From: Dermatemys mawii | Taxonomy: Eukaryota > Chordata > Testudines > Dermatemydidae | Assembly: GCA_007922305.1 (NCBI GenBank) | Contig: ML677364.1 | Span: forward strand, 18,996,538 to 19,060,537 | Reading direction: 5' to 3' | DNA: 64,000 nt | In this document: in pieces, positions 25,858 through 38,159 of the stretch | Position numbering within the stretch: the first letter of the stretch is position 1 | Layout: every line of letters begins with the position of its first letter | The notes under the pieces: model-generated | The model's input: the letters and a program-made list of their open reading frames with translations, nothing else | Told to the model about the DNA's origin: nothing | The model's database searches: none | Made by a program: the position numbers and the translations under genes

Positions 25858-25978
25858 GCCCTGATTCAGCCAGGCACGCGCCTAATTTTAAGCATGTGTG
25901 TAGTCCAACTCAGGTGAATGGCATTAGTCGCATACTTAAAGTTAACCATATGCTTACATGGTTCACTGAATCAGGGCC
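25858..25978. mobile_element. Palindromic MITE
   Basis: GCCCTGATTCAGCCAGGCAC at the left is mirrored by GGTTCACTGAATCAGGGC at the right. The next block, CTAATTTTAAGCATGTGTG, is mirrored by ATACTTAAAGTTAACCATATG. The 121-bp element folds into one imperfect hairpin. Partial relatives lie at 18353-18440 and 54419-54755. Confidence 0.8.
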
Positions 25979-28500
25979 CAAGTGAGAAATCAGCTCAGTT
26001 AGAATATTAAAATTTTGGAACCCAAAACAAAGAACTTTTGGCTTCAATCATTAATTTGCTGCAAAAATAGCTTCCAAAGAAGCTTTGAGGTGGTGTAATG
26101 GAAAGAACTTTAAAAATCTGTAGTCCTTCTTCAGGGCAAACTCTTTCCAAAGCTGCAGCTGCTTTTGTTTAGAGTGACTGGGAGTGTGATGATAAATAAG
26201 CAAAGATTTCCTCCCAATGGCCTGAAAGGCAGCCAGATCACTCCATCAGGGGGGTTCCCCAGAACTGGTTCTGTTGTACTCCATGCCCACTACCAATGAT
26301 TGGATTTACCCCACAGAAATAGGAATAACTCGGGCTGCCTTGCATAGATGCTGGAACTAGGGGTGCTGCTGCACCCTCCTATCTTGAAGTGGTTTCCATC
26401 ATATCCAGGGTTTACAGTTTGGTTCAGTGGCTCTCAGTGCCCCTCACTCTACACATTGTTCCACTGAGATGGCCAGACTGATACTGGTTTGAGCTGCAGC
26501 ATTTTGTTTACAGTCAGAAGATCCAATGTCAATCAAACGGAGCATATAGAAGATACACTATGATGTGAGCTACAGCTTTGTTCTGCTCACCTTTCCTTCC
26601 CTTTGCAGCATCAGGGATGATAAAGCAAGATACTCTGATGACAGCTCAATGACAGTAGAATACATGTGTAGAGCACTGGCTTGGTGTCCATTGTCGTGTT
26701 GGCTGCTATGAAATCACCTTTTATTACGTTCTGAGATTGGAAAGCCTTGATACGAGTCTATGTCCATGCCATTTTCACAATACAAGATTAATTCTAAAAA
26801 CATAAAGAAAAAGAGAGTATTTCTGAAAGACCATTCCCCCTGTACTATATGCACCCTATAAAAATAAGGAGCAACTACTGGGAACAGTTTACAAAAATGG
26901 TGCAATTTTGAGAAACATTTCCCCATATCCCCATAAAATTGGCACTGTTGACTTTACCTGATATTAATTATTATTGTATAATAGTTTGATAACATTTAAG
27001 TTTTTGGCACATTTCATAATTTTTCCCATCGCCACATTCAAATAGAAATTTACACTTATTTTCTAGCAATAAAACACAATAGCCCATATACAGCTCAGAT
27101 AGCAAAGTGTACATTGCCTGGTTAGTGAAACAACCACACCCATAACAGCAACCTTTTACTCTACGGGGTATAAATTTCAAAATACCATGTAACTGACTAC
27201 ACCTACAGGGTGTTCTTGGTTTGTAATAATATTGTTTGGATTTTATATATGTTACACAATACACTTCCATGAACATCATTTGCCTCTACAATAAGTATTT
27301 TCACTGAGCAAAGAGTGCTATAATTTCCTAATGACCTCAGTGAGGGTGAATTTGTCTTTATCATTGTTTGTTGCAAAGGTGTAAAATTCCAAATGCAGAT
27401 GACAGTTTTAACATTCACAAAGCTGTAGTTTAATTACCATGTTAACTACTGAGTCTGAAAAGCCAGATGCCCAAATATCATGAAAGGTCAACTAGAATAA
27501 ATCCTGATAGTTTGTCTCTTTCAATACTAGAGGCATTTTTTGAATGAGAAAGTGATTTTACAAGTATTTAATTATTTTTAATACAGTGTCAAAGAACCCC
27601 AGTGGATGGCGTTCCAGGGCATGGCTCTCAGGGTGGTGTTTTTTTAATGTGCCATGACCCCTTCCTTCCTTCCTATGGCTCAGTTATGGCAAGCTCTGTT
27701 ATAATGCCAGCACTGACTAAATCACACAGTTGTCTTCAGTGGATAGTTAACCACTCTATGAATGATGTTGGTAGCTGAATGTTAGTCCATCAGAGCTGTG
27801 AAACAAGAGGTCTGTGTAAACTCTGTTCAGTAAGCACAAGACCATTTGCAGTAATCTGGCCCAGGACAGCCTGAAGCACCTTCTGTCATCAGCTCAGCTA
27901 AACAGAAAAATTGCTTATAAATGTTCTGCTTAACAGCCACCAAAGGGGAAAAAAAGAGTAAAGAAATATGCTTCATTTATAACAAAAGGTTTCTTCCTCC
28001 AGGATAGATTTGGCATGAACATCTTCTTTCATACATATATGGTCATTGATAGGAACAACTCTTATGGTTAGGCGTATGTCTCCAGTGTCCTTAGTACAAG
28101 AGCACAAAGAATCAAAGCCAGCTCGCTCAGGCATCCTTAGGCTGGGCAGAAGTACTCTTAGGAGGTCTACTGCTGATGCAGTTGAATGTTTTTAAAACGA
28201 CTGTTGCATTAAAGGCCTAAACTTTAATAGTGACTGGTGATACTACATAGCTTTTGGGCACCCAACATTAAAGGGACCTAGTTTTTACAAAGTGCTGAGC
28301 CCCTGCTCTCTGAAAATCAGGACTTTTCAGACATGTCAGCTTGGGCATCCAAAAAACAAGACACTTAATTTAGGTCTTAGACTCACAGGCCCATTCCATT
28401 AAAGCGCTCAACACTGCCAAGGCGGTGTTTACTCTTCTCATCTCTGACTTGCCTCAGTGTGAACTGAGGGCATTCAGCAACTCATAGGATCAGACTCCTC
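25979..28500. other. Intergenic, one repeat unit, no gene seen
   Basis: A dispersed repeat unit lies at about 26340-26465 (CTGGAACTAGGGGTGCTGCT onwards), with a diverged start of the same kind at about 28522-28560. A weaker repeat-like stretch around 28255-28400 contains GGGCACCCAACATTAAAGG. No exon was recognised. Confidence 0.45.
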
Positions 28501-28539
28501 AGACTTTACATCGATTAGAACATAGGCACAGGAACCAGG

Positions 28540-28862
28540 GCGTGTGGCGGGTGCTGCAGCACTCCTAAGTTTTACGCAGGACTACTGGCCTCCACACCCC
28601 AGCCCGGGGCTTGTGTCATGGCTGCAGGCCCTGTTCCCCGGCCGCTGGCTCTCTGCCCTGGACTCTGCTCCCTGGCTCTGCATCCAGGGCTCGGGTGCTG
28701 GCCACTGGCTCTGCACCCTTCTTCTTGGCCACTGGCCCTGTGCCCGGGGCCCCACACCTGGGGCCCCACTACCAGTCCCGCACCCAGGGCTCTGCTCTTG
28801 GGGCACTGCCCAGGGCCCCACACCCAGCCCCCACTCCCAGAGCTCCACTCCTGGGGTACCAC
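28540..28862. repeat. GC-rich degenerate low-complexity array
   Basis: The segment repeats GGCTCTGC, CCACTGGC, GGGGCCCCAC and CCCAGGGC words without a clean period. It is open in several frames on both strands, which explains overlapping open frames of 96-146 codons. It abuts the PLE copy starting at about 28864. No protein is supported. Confidence 0.6.
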
Positions 28863-28863
28863 C

Positions 28864-29482
28864 CACTGGCATATATCGCATGTGCCAGCAACGCCCCTCT
28901 GCCATGTACATTGGCCAGATCAGACAGTCTCTATGCAAAAGAAGAAATGGACACAAATATGACATCAGGAATCATAACATTTGAAAACCAGTAGGAGAAC
29001 ATTTCAATCTCATTGGTCACTCAGTAACAGATTTAAAAGTGGCAATTCTTCAACAACAAAACTTCAGCACCAGACTCCAATGTGAAACTGCTGAACTGGA
29101 ATTAATTTGCAAATTAGATACCATTAACTTAGGCTTGAATAGAGACTGGGAGTGGCTGGGTCATTACACAAACTGAATCTATTTCCCCATGTTAAGTATC
29201 CCCCTACCGTTACTTGTGTCGTCTTGCCAACTGCTTGAAATGAGCCATCCTGATTATCACTGCAAACATTTTTTTCTCCCACTGTTAATAGTTCATCTTA
29301 ATTGATTAAGCCACTTAAAGTTGGTATGGCAACCTCCACCTTCTCATGTTCTCTGTATATATATCTATATCTTTCTACTGTATGTACCACACTATACATC
29401 TGATGAAGTGGGTTCTAGCTCACGAAAGCTCATGCCCAAATAAATTGGTTAGTCTCCAAAGTGCCACAAGGACTCCTCATTC
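28864..29482 (+). mobile_element. Penelope-like element copy 2, 3' end only
   Basis: The copy holds the last part of the GIY-YIG region, a 3' non-coding region similar to copy 1, and the terminal tail. The tail has the best-preserved hammerhead-like core of the window: CTGATGA (29400-29406), stem II GTGGGT/GCTCAC (29408-29413 and 29418-29423) and GAAA (29424-29427). It ends near GTGCCACAAGGACTCCTC. The 5' end is truncated within the endonuclease domain. Confidence 0.88.
28868..29176 (+). pseudogene. GIY-YIG endonuclease remnant of PLE copy 2
   Basis: GIY-YIG domains nick target DNA for retroelement insertion. Here the frame begins with GIYRMCQQRPSAMYIGQ (GIY and YIG elements) and SLCKRRNGHK (catalytic Arg region). 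It reaches an in-frame TGA at 28982-28984, then continues as KPVGEHFNLIGHSVTDLKV (the Glu of the domain) to DWEWLGHYTN and a natural-looking stop at 29174-29176. The premature stop makes it a pseudogene. Upstream open frame in the GC-rich array is accidental. Confidence 0.82.
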
Positions 29483-32400
29483 TATGTGCAGAGCAGTTTG
29501 TGTAACAGGCTGTGACTGCTGGCTCAAGGTCTGTTTAGGGACTTATAGGGGAGCAGCAGCAGCTGGGCAGGAAGCCAGTGAGGAGGGGCCCCAATCAGAG
29601 ACACCAACTGAGCTTAGCCAGACAACATACAAATTCTTATTTGCTTTGACTAGGGACTGAACTGGAGAGCCGCCCCAGGTGGTGAAGAGTCTCAGCTGGA
29701 CTGCCCTCAGGGCCCAAACACAATTGCTATGGTTCACTTTGAATTGTCACTGTTTAATCCGCTCTGCCGAGTCGAAGTTCCCTGCCTGATGCAGTAAAAT
29801 ACCCATTCCCTTAACCATGTTATTGGAACCTGCTAGGGTGAGTGCTTAGCTGTAGTAGCACCTACAGTGCTTCCCTCCAAGTTGCAGTACATGTGGCATG
29901 CTACTGGCATTGTAGGGGTTTGGTGTACTCAATTTCTGGGCAGCCTTAGTGTTTACACAATTAATATAAAGCAACAGGCCAAGCTAAGCTGAGCGGTTGC
30001 AAAACACAGAAATGAACATCCTCCTTGCAAAAGCCAAATGAATTTTATGAGTGTCAGTCTTACCCATATAGTCCACTTCCCAAACCCTGAGAGGTGTTGA
30101 GTCCTTTCAGCTCCCCTGGGCTTTAAGGAAGACTCCGAGCCACCATGTACCCTATGCTATTGGTCCCATTTGGTCCGGTGAAACCCAGAGTTGGCACAGC
30201 AGGTCAGTATGAAATTCTTTGGCAGAGCTGTCAGGAGGTTTGCATTATGACTGCATCTTGCTCAGTTAGAAGCCAGGTCTGCAGTCAGTTCAAGTGAACT
30301 ATTCATTACTTCTAGATGCAGACCGTTTATTTGTTACTGCTGGCTTTTCGGGGTCTACTGCCGATACACAGGGGCTTATAATGGACTCTGAAAAGATGTT
30401 GTATATGAGGTCAGCTGCACTGCAGAGAGCACTTTTTATCATTTCAGATTTACAATGTTTCAATTCCTTTAGAAGCCCTAGTTTTCCAGTATCAATAGCA
30501 AATCAAATCTTAAAATGGCAGAAGTTGCTATATAGTATATGTATGCACATCACTTTCTTACAGGGCAACAGTACTTAACCTAGCTGCTGTTGTGGGTTTT
30601 TAGAATCTAATTCCTGAAATTAAATGCAAATGAGTATAAAATTTCAGACACATTTTAAAAATGCAAATAGCATTTTATGCCAAAGACATTTAAATGTTAT
30701 TTTTCACGGTTCACTATTAATTTCTGGGGGGAGATCTCCCTGGGATCTGAGTATTCTGTTCTTTAGTTTAAACTAATGAACTAATTTTTCATTCATTTAC
30801 TTCCTGTGTGGGTGGAACATTCCTTTTGTTGAATGAGTGTTAGAATTTGGCAAGTTCTGAGACTTGGTTGGTTGGACCATGGTGGTGAGTTTTTGCAGTT
30901 AGGTGAGTTATTTCTATCTGCAAGTCAAGCAGGATAAGTGGTAATTCCTGGGTTTCTTAAATCCACCTTCAGCCTTATGGAAGTTCCTTATGCCCACATC
31001 CAATCCCAGTCTGGCCAGCTATCTGTGGAGTCTGGAGATTACCTTTGAGAAACTTTTATTGAGAGTTCAGATAGGAGGTTTTGTGCTATCATTTCAGGAA
31101 CACTACCCATGTGATTGTGGAAATCTTCTGAGATGATGAGTTTTGTGAACATTATCATGAGGTCAAGCAGAAGAAATTCTTCAAGGGGAAATCCCAACTT
31201 CTTACAAATCAATCTCCAAAAGAAAGGGGAAAGAATCCAATATAAGAAAGAAAGGGGAATAAGTTATGAATGAGAAAGTTTAGTTTTGTGGCTTCCACTC
31301 TCACAGATTGAGGCAGTTCATTATAACTGACCGATGTGCACCAGAAGATGTTCTCATCTCCACCCCAGCCTTAGTCATTATCTCTGGAGTATTGGCCTCC
31401 TGAAATGCAGCAGGTGTTCCCCAAAAGGGGTACTTTCCTGTGCTGCTGCCTATCATTGGTTTATAGTTACAGGGGGAAACACTGATTTTTACATATCAGT
31501 TACGTGACTTCAGAACAATTATGACTTTTGCAGACTCAGAATCTGAATGACTCTGAGTGAAGGCTCTTCTGCTCTCTGTAGATATTGAGGCTCCCTGGCT
31601 CCTTTTTACAAACAGAGGTTTGCCATTGTGATTTTGTAAATCTCGCCTTCACCGCAGTTGGGTGCCTATTAGCTGTATCTCCTAGTTTCACTCCTTATCT
31701 TTTTTATATTTTTACTTTGTTGTAACCCTCATTCAGTATTCTGGAAAACAGCCACCTGCCTGTTACCATCCCAGCTTGCACAAGATTTGAGGAAAGAACT
31801 ATCTTTTCTTGATTTTTGTTCACCTAAGTTTTCTTTCACCACAGATAACGGTTGGCTGGTTTTGCCCAAATATTTCCCAAAAGGTGATTGAAGAAAACAG
31901 ATATAGTCCAGTGTGGCACCAGGAGAATATAAGTACCTTGATGGTGATGGACAAGGCCATCAGAAATCAAGGTACTATGGTGATGGGTACAGTATAGGAA
32001 ACTAGGTAGAAGCTACCCTATCTCTGTCTCTCCTTAAGAGAGATGAAGCCCTTTGTGCACAGATTGTTGTTTCCTAGAAGAGATCTTAGTCTTGTCTATA
32101 TTCAGGCTGTTTCAGCAAACTAGGTTATAAATCTACCCTGCACTAGCCTGCCAGGCACTAAGTGTTCATGTGGACCCTGCTACCACGCACTAAAATTTCT
32201 GCAGTGTGTTTTGACCTACTCTGCTGCTTTGAAAAAACTAGTAATGAATCTAATGACATATCAGTAGTGGTTCCTGAGGGTCAGAATAGCTGTGGAAATA
32301 GACTTGTTATCTGCTTATGTGTCACTAGCAATTTCATAAATTCCTAATGTAAAACAGGTCAAACAGAAAAAATGAATTTGTTTTTGACAAAAGTCCTTAA

Positions 32401-32514
32401 TGCTCTATCTGTCTCTATTTATCTAATTTTTTGGAATTCACTTTAAGACACCTGATAATGATTTTTTTCAAACTTCTATGGAATGGCCATGTTAATAAGG
32501 ACTTTGTGGAAAAT
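29483..32514. other. Intergenic, no gene seen
   Basis: The 29.5-29.8 kb part is moderately GC-rich and looks repeat-derived but has no paired ends. A MITE-like fragment (TCTTGTCTATATTC, then GTGGACCCTGCTACCACGCAC) lies at about 32087-32232. The remaining open frames are short and unrelated to known domains. Confidence 0.45.
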
Positions 32515-33660
32515 TGATAAGGGAAGCAAAGGGACACAAGGTGACAAAGAAGATTTTTTCAAAGTATAGTAGGCACAGAAAGAATCCTAACAGTGGTACT
32601 GGTCCATTACTAGATGGAATGGTAGGATTACAATAATAATGCAGAAAAGGCAGATATGTTCAATACATATTTCTGTACAATATTTGGTAAAAAAGATATG
32701 TAATCATATCATATATAATGACGATAACATTTTCCATTCCAAAAGTATTTCAGGAGGATGTAAAACAGTAGGTGATGAAATTAGACATTTTAGAATGAGC
32801 AGGCCAAGATAATTTGCATCCAAGAGTTTTAAAGAGGTGGCCGAGGAGCTCACTGGACTGTTAATGTTAATTTTCAGTAAGTGTTGGAAGACTACGGAAA
32901 TTTTGGAAGACTGGAAGACAATTAATGTTGTGCTAAAATTTAAAATGAGTACATGAGATGACCTGGTTAATTATAGGCCTGTCAGTCTGACATCAATCCT
33001 CGATCATGATGGTGGATAATCAGCGGAACATGAGCTCCCAATGTGACACTCTGCTAAAAGGGTTAATGTGATCCTTGGATTGCATTGACAGGGGACTGTC
33101 AAGTAGTAGTAGGGAGGTTATTTTACCTCTGAATTTGGCACAGATGTGACCAGTGCTGTAGCATTGTGTCTACTGCTTTTGTCCACATTCAAGACTGATG
33201 TTGCTAAATTGGAAAGGGCTCAGAGAAGACCATGAGACTAATTAAGGATTAGAAAACATCTTATAATGACAGAGTCAAAGAGCACAATCTATTTAGCTGA
33301 ACAAAGAGAGAGTGAAGAGGGGACTTGGATACACTTTATAAGTATCTACATGCAGAACAAATATTTGATAATGGTCTCTTCAGCCTATCAGAGAAAGTTA
33401 TAACAAACACAATCCAGTGACTGAAAGTTGAAACTAGACAACTCAGACTGGAAATAAGGTGTACATTTCTAACAGTGAGGGTAATCAACCATAGGAACAA
33501 TTTACCAGGAGTTCTCCATAACTGGCCATTTTAAATCAAGATTTGAGCTTTTTCTAAAAGATATGGTCTGGGGATTATTCCGAGGAAGTTCTATGGCCTG
33601 TGTTGTACAAGAGATCAGACTAGATGATCCTTCTGGCTTTGGAATCTATGAATCTATATT
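32515..33660 (+). mobile_element. CR1 LINE, 5'-truncated with internal deletion
   Basis: The left part (32515-33000) carries CR1 ORF2 text up to the reverse-transcriptase segment coding NYRPVSLTS (about 32970-32996). At about 33003 the sequence jumps to the CR1 3' ORF end. It finishes with the CR1 landmark AGACTAGATGATCCTTCTGG and the 8-mer-like tail AATCTATGAATCTAT (about 33642-33657). The catalytic RT core between the two parts is missing. The element is dead. Confidence 0.85.
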
Positions 33661-36470
33661 TTAGCAAATGTAAGGAGAAAAGCCCTTTATTAAGAAGAAA
33701 CATTAAATTGTTTTCAAGCATCGAGGAACTATAATTTCATCTGGACAGTGGGATGTAAACAGTAAAAACATTGCTGATGGCATTGAGAAGAGGTGTTCAG
33801 AGGATGACTACATATAATATTTCTACTGCCCATGAACATGCTACAATTGAATAGGAGTGGGAGAAATCAATTTCAGTGAGGTTCAGACACATGCAGACTG
33901 TACCTCTTTAAGCCAAATCTGTGAACTGTTTAAAGAGCAGCTGTATTCTGAACATTTGCAACATAAATAGTATTGTGGAGTAATTGAATAACAACAAGAG
34001 AAATCAAAGTGTGTCAGGAACCTAATACCTTTGAGGATCTGAGCCTTAGATCCACTGTTCAGATCTCTGCCACTTCATCTAACAGATAGTAATAGTAGGT
34101 TGTCATCCTCTGGAGGGTCCAGTCACTAGTAGGGGGTGAGACACACACTTTGCAAGAGGGTTTCACAGGTATTTGTTGACCTCAGATGAATGTTGAAACT
34201 CAGAATCTTAGGTACAATTCCAGGTTGTCAAGAGAAATGTTTTCTAGTGGTTGTAGACCGTTCTTCCCATTTCCCCCAAACCTGAACTGTTCGGTCCAAA
34301 TCCCTGACTGTCCAATGCTAGTAGTCTCTCTCCCCAACCAGATCTTCATCTCAGTTTCCATGGCCTCTCTCTTACCTTGGCTCCTCATCACCACTGCTAT
34401 CTTCTTGTCTAGCCAGTTCCGGACTCCGCCACCCCCATCCCACAACCTCCCCGGAGGCTCTTCATCCAATTTCAGTTCTCACCATCATTCCAGTTACCAG
34501 GCTACCCTGCACTAGTGCCCCACTCTATTCTAAGTCTGATATTTGGATCTACCTGAAATATAGCTGGTATACTGTACAGTATCAATGACTACTTCAAGCA
34601 CACCTTTTGACCGATGTTAAAATTGCTACAGCGCAGAGGTTGAAAATATTCAGCTTAACCTAAGAAGCTATCTTATGAATTTCATGGTTTAGACATATTT
34701 ATAACCTGGGATACTTTGAGAAAATTATAGCTAGGGTAAATGAATAACTGTGTGGGAATGCACAGAGGTAGGCAAAGGCATTTTCTGTGTTCTTTTTCTA
34801 AGGGAAGTCTTGGGTATGTCTTCATACACGACAATTGGCCTTGTCTGGATCATCAATTCAGAACCAGGGGACTATTACATATCAATTTTATTCTAACTAA
34901 TAACTTTCATTTTTGTATAAAGTGCTGCACAGCTTATGTGAAGCTCCACAACACTAGCTTTCTTTTTGTTTCATTTACTTTACTGTCAGTTTAAATTTGA
35001 AACTTTAATGAAAATAAATGAGTCCTAACAATTCAGAGACAGCAGGAGAACGGGCAGTAAATAAAGCAACATATTTATGGCTTCATAAAGCAGGAAATCA
35101 GTCACTTTTATTATTTCCATAGGAGCTTGTTTTGTGTCTCAATAGTTTACTCACCAGAAGGCTAATTTATGAGTCAAACACGTCTTTGTTACACTGATGA
35201 CTGCTATCTTCCTAGGCCAGCATGATGCATGCCACATTATTTTTTTAGAGTGACTAGAAGCCTTTTCCAATGCTCTAATACCTGGAAGATATTGTATAGG
35301 AATTGAATTGTCAAAGTAAGCTTATTGATTGTTATTACCTTTGAGCTTCTATTCCATCACTCTTATAGGTCACTAGTCTTCAGCTGGGCATCTTACTGAC
35401 CATGTGAACATTTCTGAAACACTTCTAATGGACAGTCCCTTGGCCTTCAGTCTCTCACCAGAGATTAGAAGCTTAGTGTTTCTTGTCCCAAAAAATGATC
35501 TGTTCTGAAGTCCCTCATACCAGACTAAAATATCTTAAAGAAGGCAAGGTTTATCAGAAAGGGAGAGAAACTATATTAAATCAAAGGAAAATGATATAAA
35601 ACCAGATCTAATCATACAATTAATAGCTGCTTAACCTAATAACTTGTACTATGGTTGTGCATGGAGGTCCCAGCCAAGATGAGGGTCCAGCATTCTTGCA
35701 GTTATAGGAAAGAGAAATGCTCACCTCTTTAGGCTACTGTCACTTTCTCAGCGCATCTTCCTCTGATCAGCTTGCACCTCTTCAACTCTGTGTCCCTTGA
35801 TATCAAGGCTGCAAAATGACAGAGCCCTCTTATCTCTCTGGTATCCTTTTCACGAAATATCCCTGAGGCCCTCTGAACTAAGGCTGGTAATATATATATA
35901 CCATAATAGGTAGGGAGTGTATAGGGTGGAATAATTAATGTTGGTTCATCTGTCGTCTCTTGGCATCTCAAACTATCAATATCTACTGGACTGGGACAAG
36001 AACAGAGACCTTGTATATAACTGATCCCTCTTCTCTGTCTGTATTTGTTTCTCTGACTTTCTTTCCTGAAACCTAGAAGTTCAAATGCTCCATTTATCAT
36101 GCCCATATTTTGATCCAAATAAAATTTTATGGTAAATGGGTTCCTCATTTGGATGTTAATGGATGTTTTTCCCCCTAGGGGTCTGGATGTACTTTCCTGT
36201 AGTGGCACACAATAAATCAAACACTTTTTAGTCACTGCCTTAAAGTTACAGTGACAATTTGAATCCACTTGGTGCTGTTTTGCACCCCCTGGGCTGTTTT
36301 TTGAAGATGCCAGTTTTAAGTATTTAATACTAAATTCTGGTATGATGTAAAGAAAGGCCAGACTAACAGTTGGAAGACCTACTGCATATTTATGAAGTTA
36401 TTGAATTAAAGCAAATGAACAAACAATTTAAAAAACAAACAAACAAACCCCCCACCAAGGATAATGTATG
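33661..36470. other. Intergenic, one unexplained open frame
   Basis: No repeat was recognised with confidence. The 179-codon open frame on the minus strand (35729-36268) matches no family I know. It lacks low-complexity sequence, but a chance open frame of this length in 64 kb of AT-rich DNA is plausible. Confidence 0.4.
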
Positions 36471-36479
36471 ATCAAATGA

Positions 36480-37352
36480 ACTTTCCCTCACTTTCCCTCA
36501 CTTCCACAGGCCTCGGGAGGGAAAGTGAACTAAAAGTGAACTTTCCCTCACTTTCACAGGCCTTGGGAGGCAGGCCAGTTCTGGCCTACAGACAACCTGC
36601 CAACCTCAAGCATATTCTCACCAGCAACAGCACATTGCGCCATAATAACTCTAACTCAGGAACCAATCCATGCAACAAACCTCGATGCCAACTCTGCCCA
36701 CAAATCTACACCAGCAACACCATCACAGGACCAAACCAGATCAGCCACACCATCACTGGTTCATTCACCTGCACATCTACCAATGTAATATACGCCATCA
36801 TGTGCCAGCAATGTCCCTCTGCTATGTACATCGGCCAAACTGGACAGTCCCTATGAAAAAGGATAAATGGACACAAATCAGATATCAGGAATGGCAATAT
36901 ACAAAAACCTGTAGGAGAGCACTTCAACCTCGCTGGACACACCATAAAAGATTTAAAGGTCAGCATTTTGCAGCAAAAAAACTTCAAGACCAGACTGCAA
37001 AGAGAGACTGCAGAGCTGCAGTTCATTTGCAAATTTGATACAATCAGTCAAGGATTGAACAAAGATTACGAGTGGCTAGCTAACTACAAAAGCATTTTCT
37101 CTTCTCTTGCTATTCACACCTCCAGTTCAGCTGCTAGAGGAATACCTCACCCTCCTTGATTAGAGATAACAAGCTGGTTCAGCCTCATTGGACTAACCCT
37201 GTTATCTCCCACCTGGTCCTTGCCTACCTATTTATACCTGCTCCTGGATACTTCCACTGCATGCATCCGACGAAGTGGGTATTAGCCCATGAAAGCTTAT
37301 GCTCTAATACTTTAGTTAGTCTTTAAGGTGCCACAGGACTCTTTGTCACTTC
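36480..37352 (+). mobile_element. Penelope-like element copy 3, 3' end
   Basis: It includes the linker with cysteine cluster, GIY-YIG domain, 3' non-coding region and tail. The tail (37264-37352) has core CCGACGA (37267-37273), stem II GTGGGT/GCCCAT (37275-37280 and 37285-37290) and GAAA (37291-37294). An 8-bp match AAATGAAC flanks it (36473-36480 and 37356-37363) and may be a target-site duplication. The 5' end carries a short duplication (CTTTCCCTCACTTTC at 36481 and 36541). Confidence 0.88.
36541..37159 (+). pseudogene. Linker and GIY-YIG endonuclease of PLE copy 3, one nonsense codon
   Basis: The frame reads LGGRPVLAYRQPANLKHIL, a zinc-finger-like CNKPRCQLC, then VIYAIMCQQCPSAMYIGQTG (GIY and YIG elements). 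After SL comes TGA (36854-36856) where the other copies have Cys. The same frame continues as KRINGHKSDIRN (catalytic Arg region), KPVGEHFNLAGH (catalytic Glu) and DYEWLANY to a stop at 37157-37159. One substitution therefore separates it from an open frame over this length, making it one of the youngest PLE copies here. Similarity to copies 1, 2 and 5 supports the assignment. The reverse transcriptase is absent. Confidence 0.88.
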
Positions 37353-38159
37353 ATAAAATGAACATACCTTTATTCATTTCATCTGTTGACAATCTTAAGT
37401 GTTCATTACTTGATAGAATTTGGCAATGTATTACTAAATGTACTGTAGAGTATTTTGTATGAATACATTCTTACTAATTAGACTGCACTACTGGACTGTC
37501 TTGGCAAATTTTGCTGAGAAGTGAGGAGAGACTGGGCCTAATTCATCACAATATTCCTCCAGTTTTATTCTAGTGTAGCTTAACTGATGTCTTTGTAAAA
37601 CTGGAGTAATGCAGAGGTGAACCAGGCTTAGACTGTACAGACTTGTAAGCATAGATTAGTGAATGACTCTGTAGGATGGGTTGCCTGTTTCATCTACTTC
37701 TGCACTGATTAAACTGTTCTTTTCTAATGAAGCTTATTAACTAAAATAATCTACAGGTTTTTTTGGGGGCGGGGGGGAAGTTGGCATATGCGGAGCCTAT
37801 TGTGATTTGCTGGGTGCAGTCCTTTGATTATGTTGAATCCCATTTAGTTTCAACTCCAGGCTGCAGAAGTGCAGCAATTTTTATGATATCCCTACATGGT
37901 GTAAATACATTCATATGATGAGTGGAGAGAACGATGTGATACATTACACTGATCATGCAAATTCATTGGCAGGAATCCATTTCTACCAGGGCTACTTCAA
38001 GGATTCTGTATCCCGGAACACATTCAAAACTGACACTATTCATTTTATAAATAGGCCTACTGGAGGGACATTTCTTTTCTCTTTAATGTAGAATTTCCTC
38101 CAGAAAATTTACAATAGTCAAAGACCCAGGGTAGACAATATTCAGTCCAGACCAGCACT
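37353..38159. other. Intergenic, no gene seen
   Basis: AT-rich sequence with only short open frames. Nothing could be classified. Confidence 0.5.

Noticed and set aside
28544..28994. Overlapping 114- to 146-codon frames on both strands
   Set aside because: They arise from a GC-rich low-complexity array. Only the short GIY-YIG piece in one frame is real coding relic.
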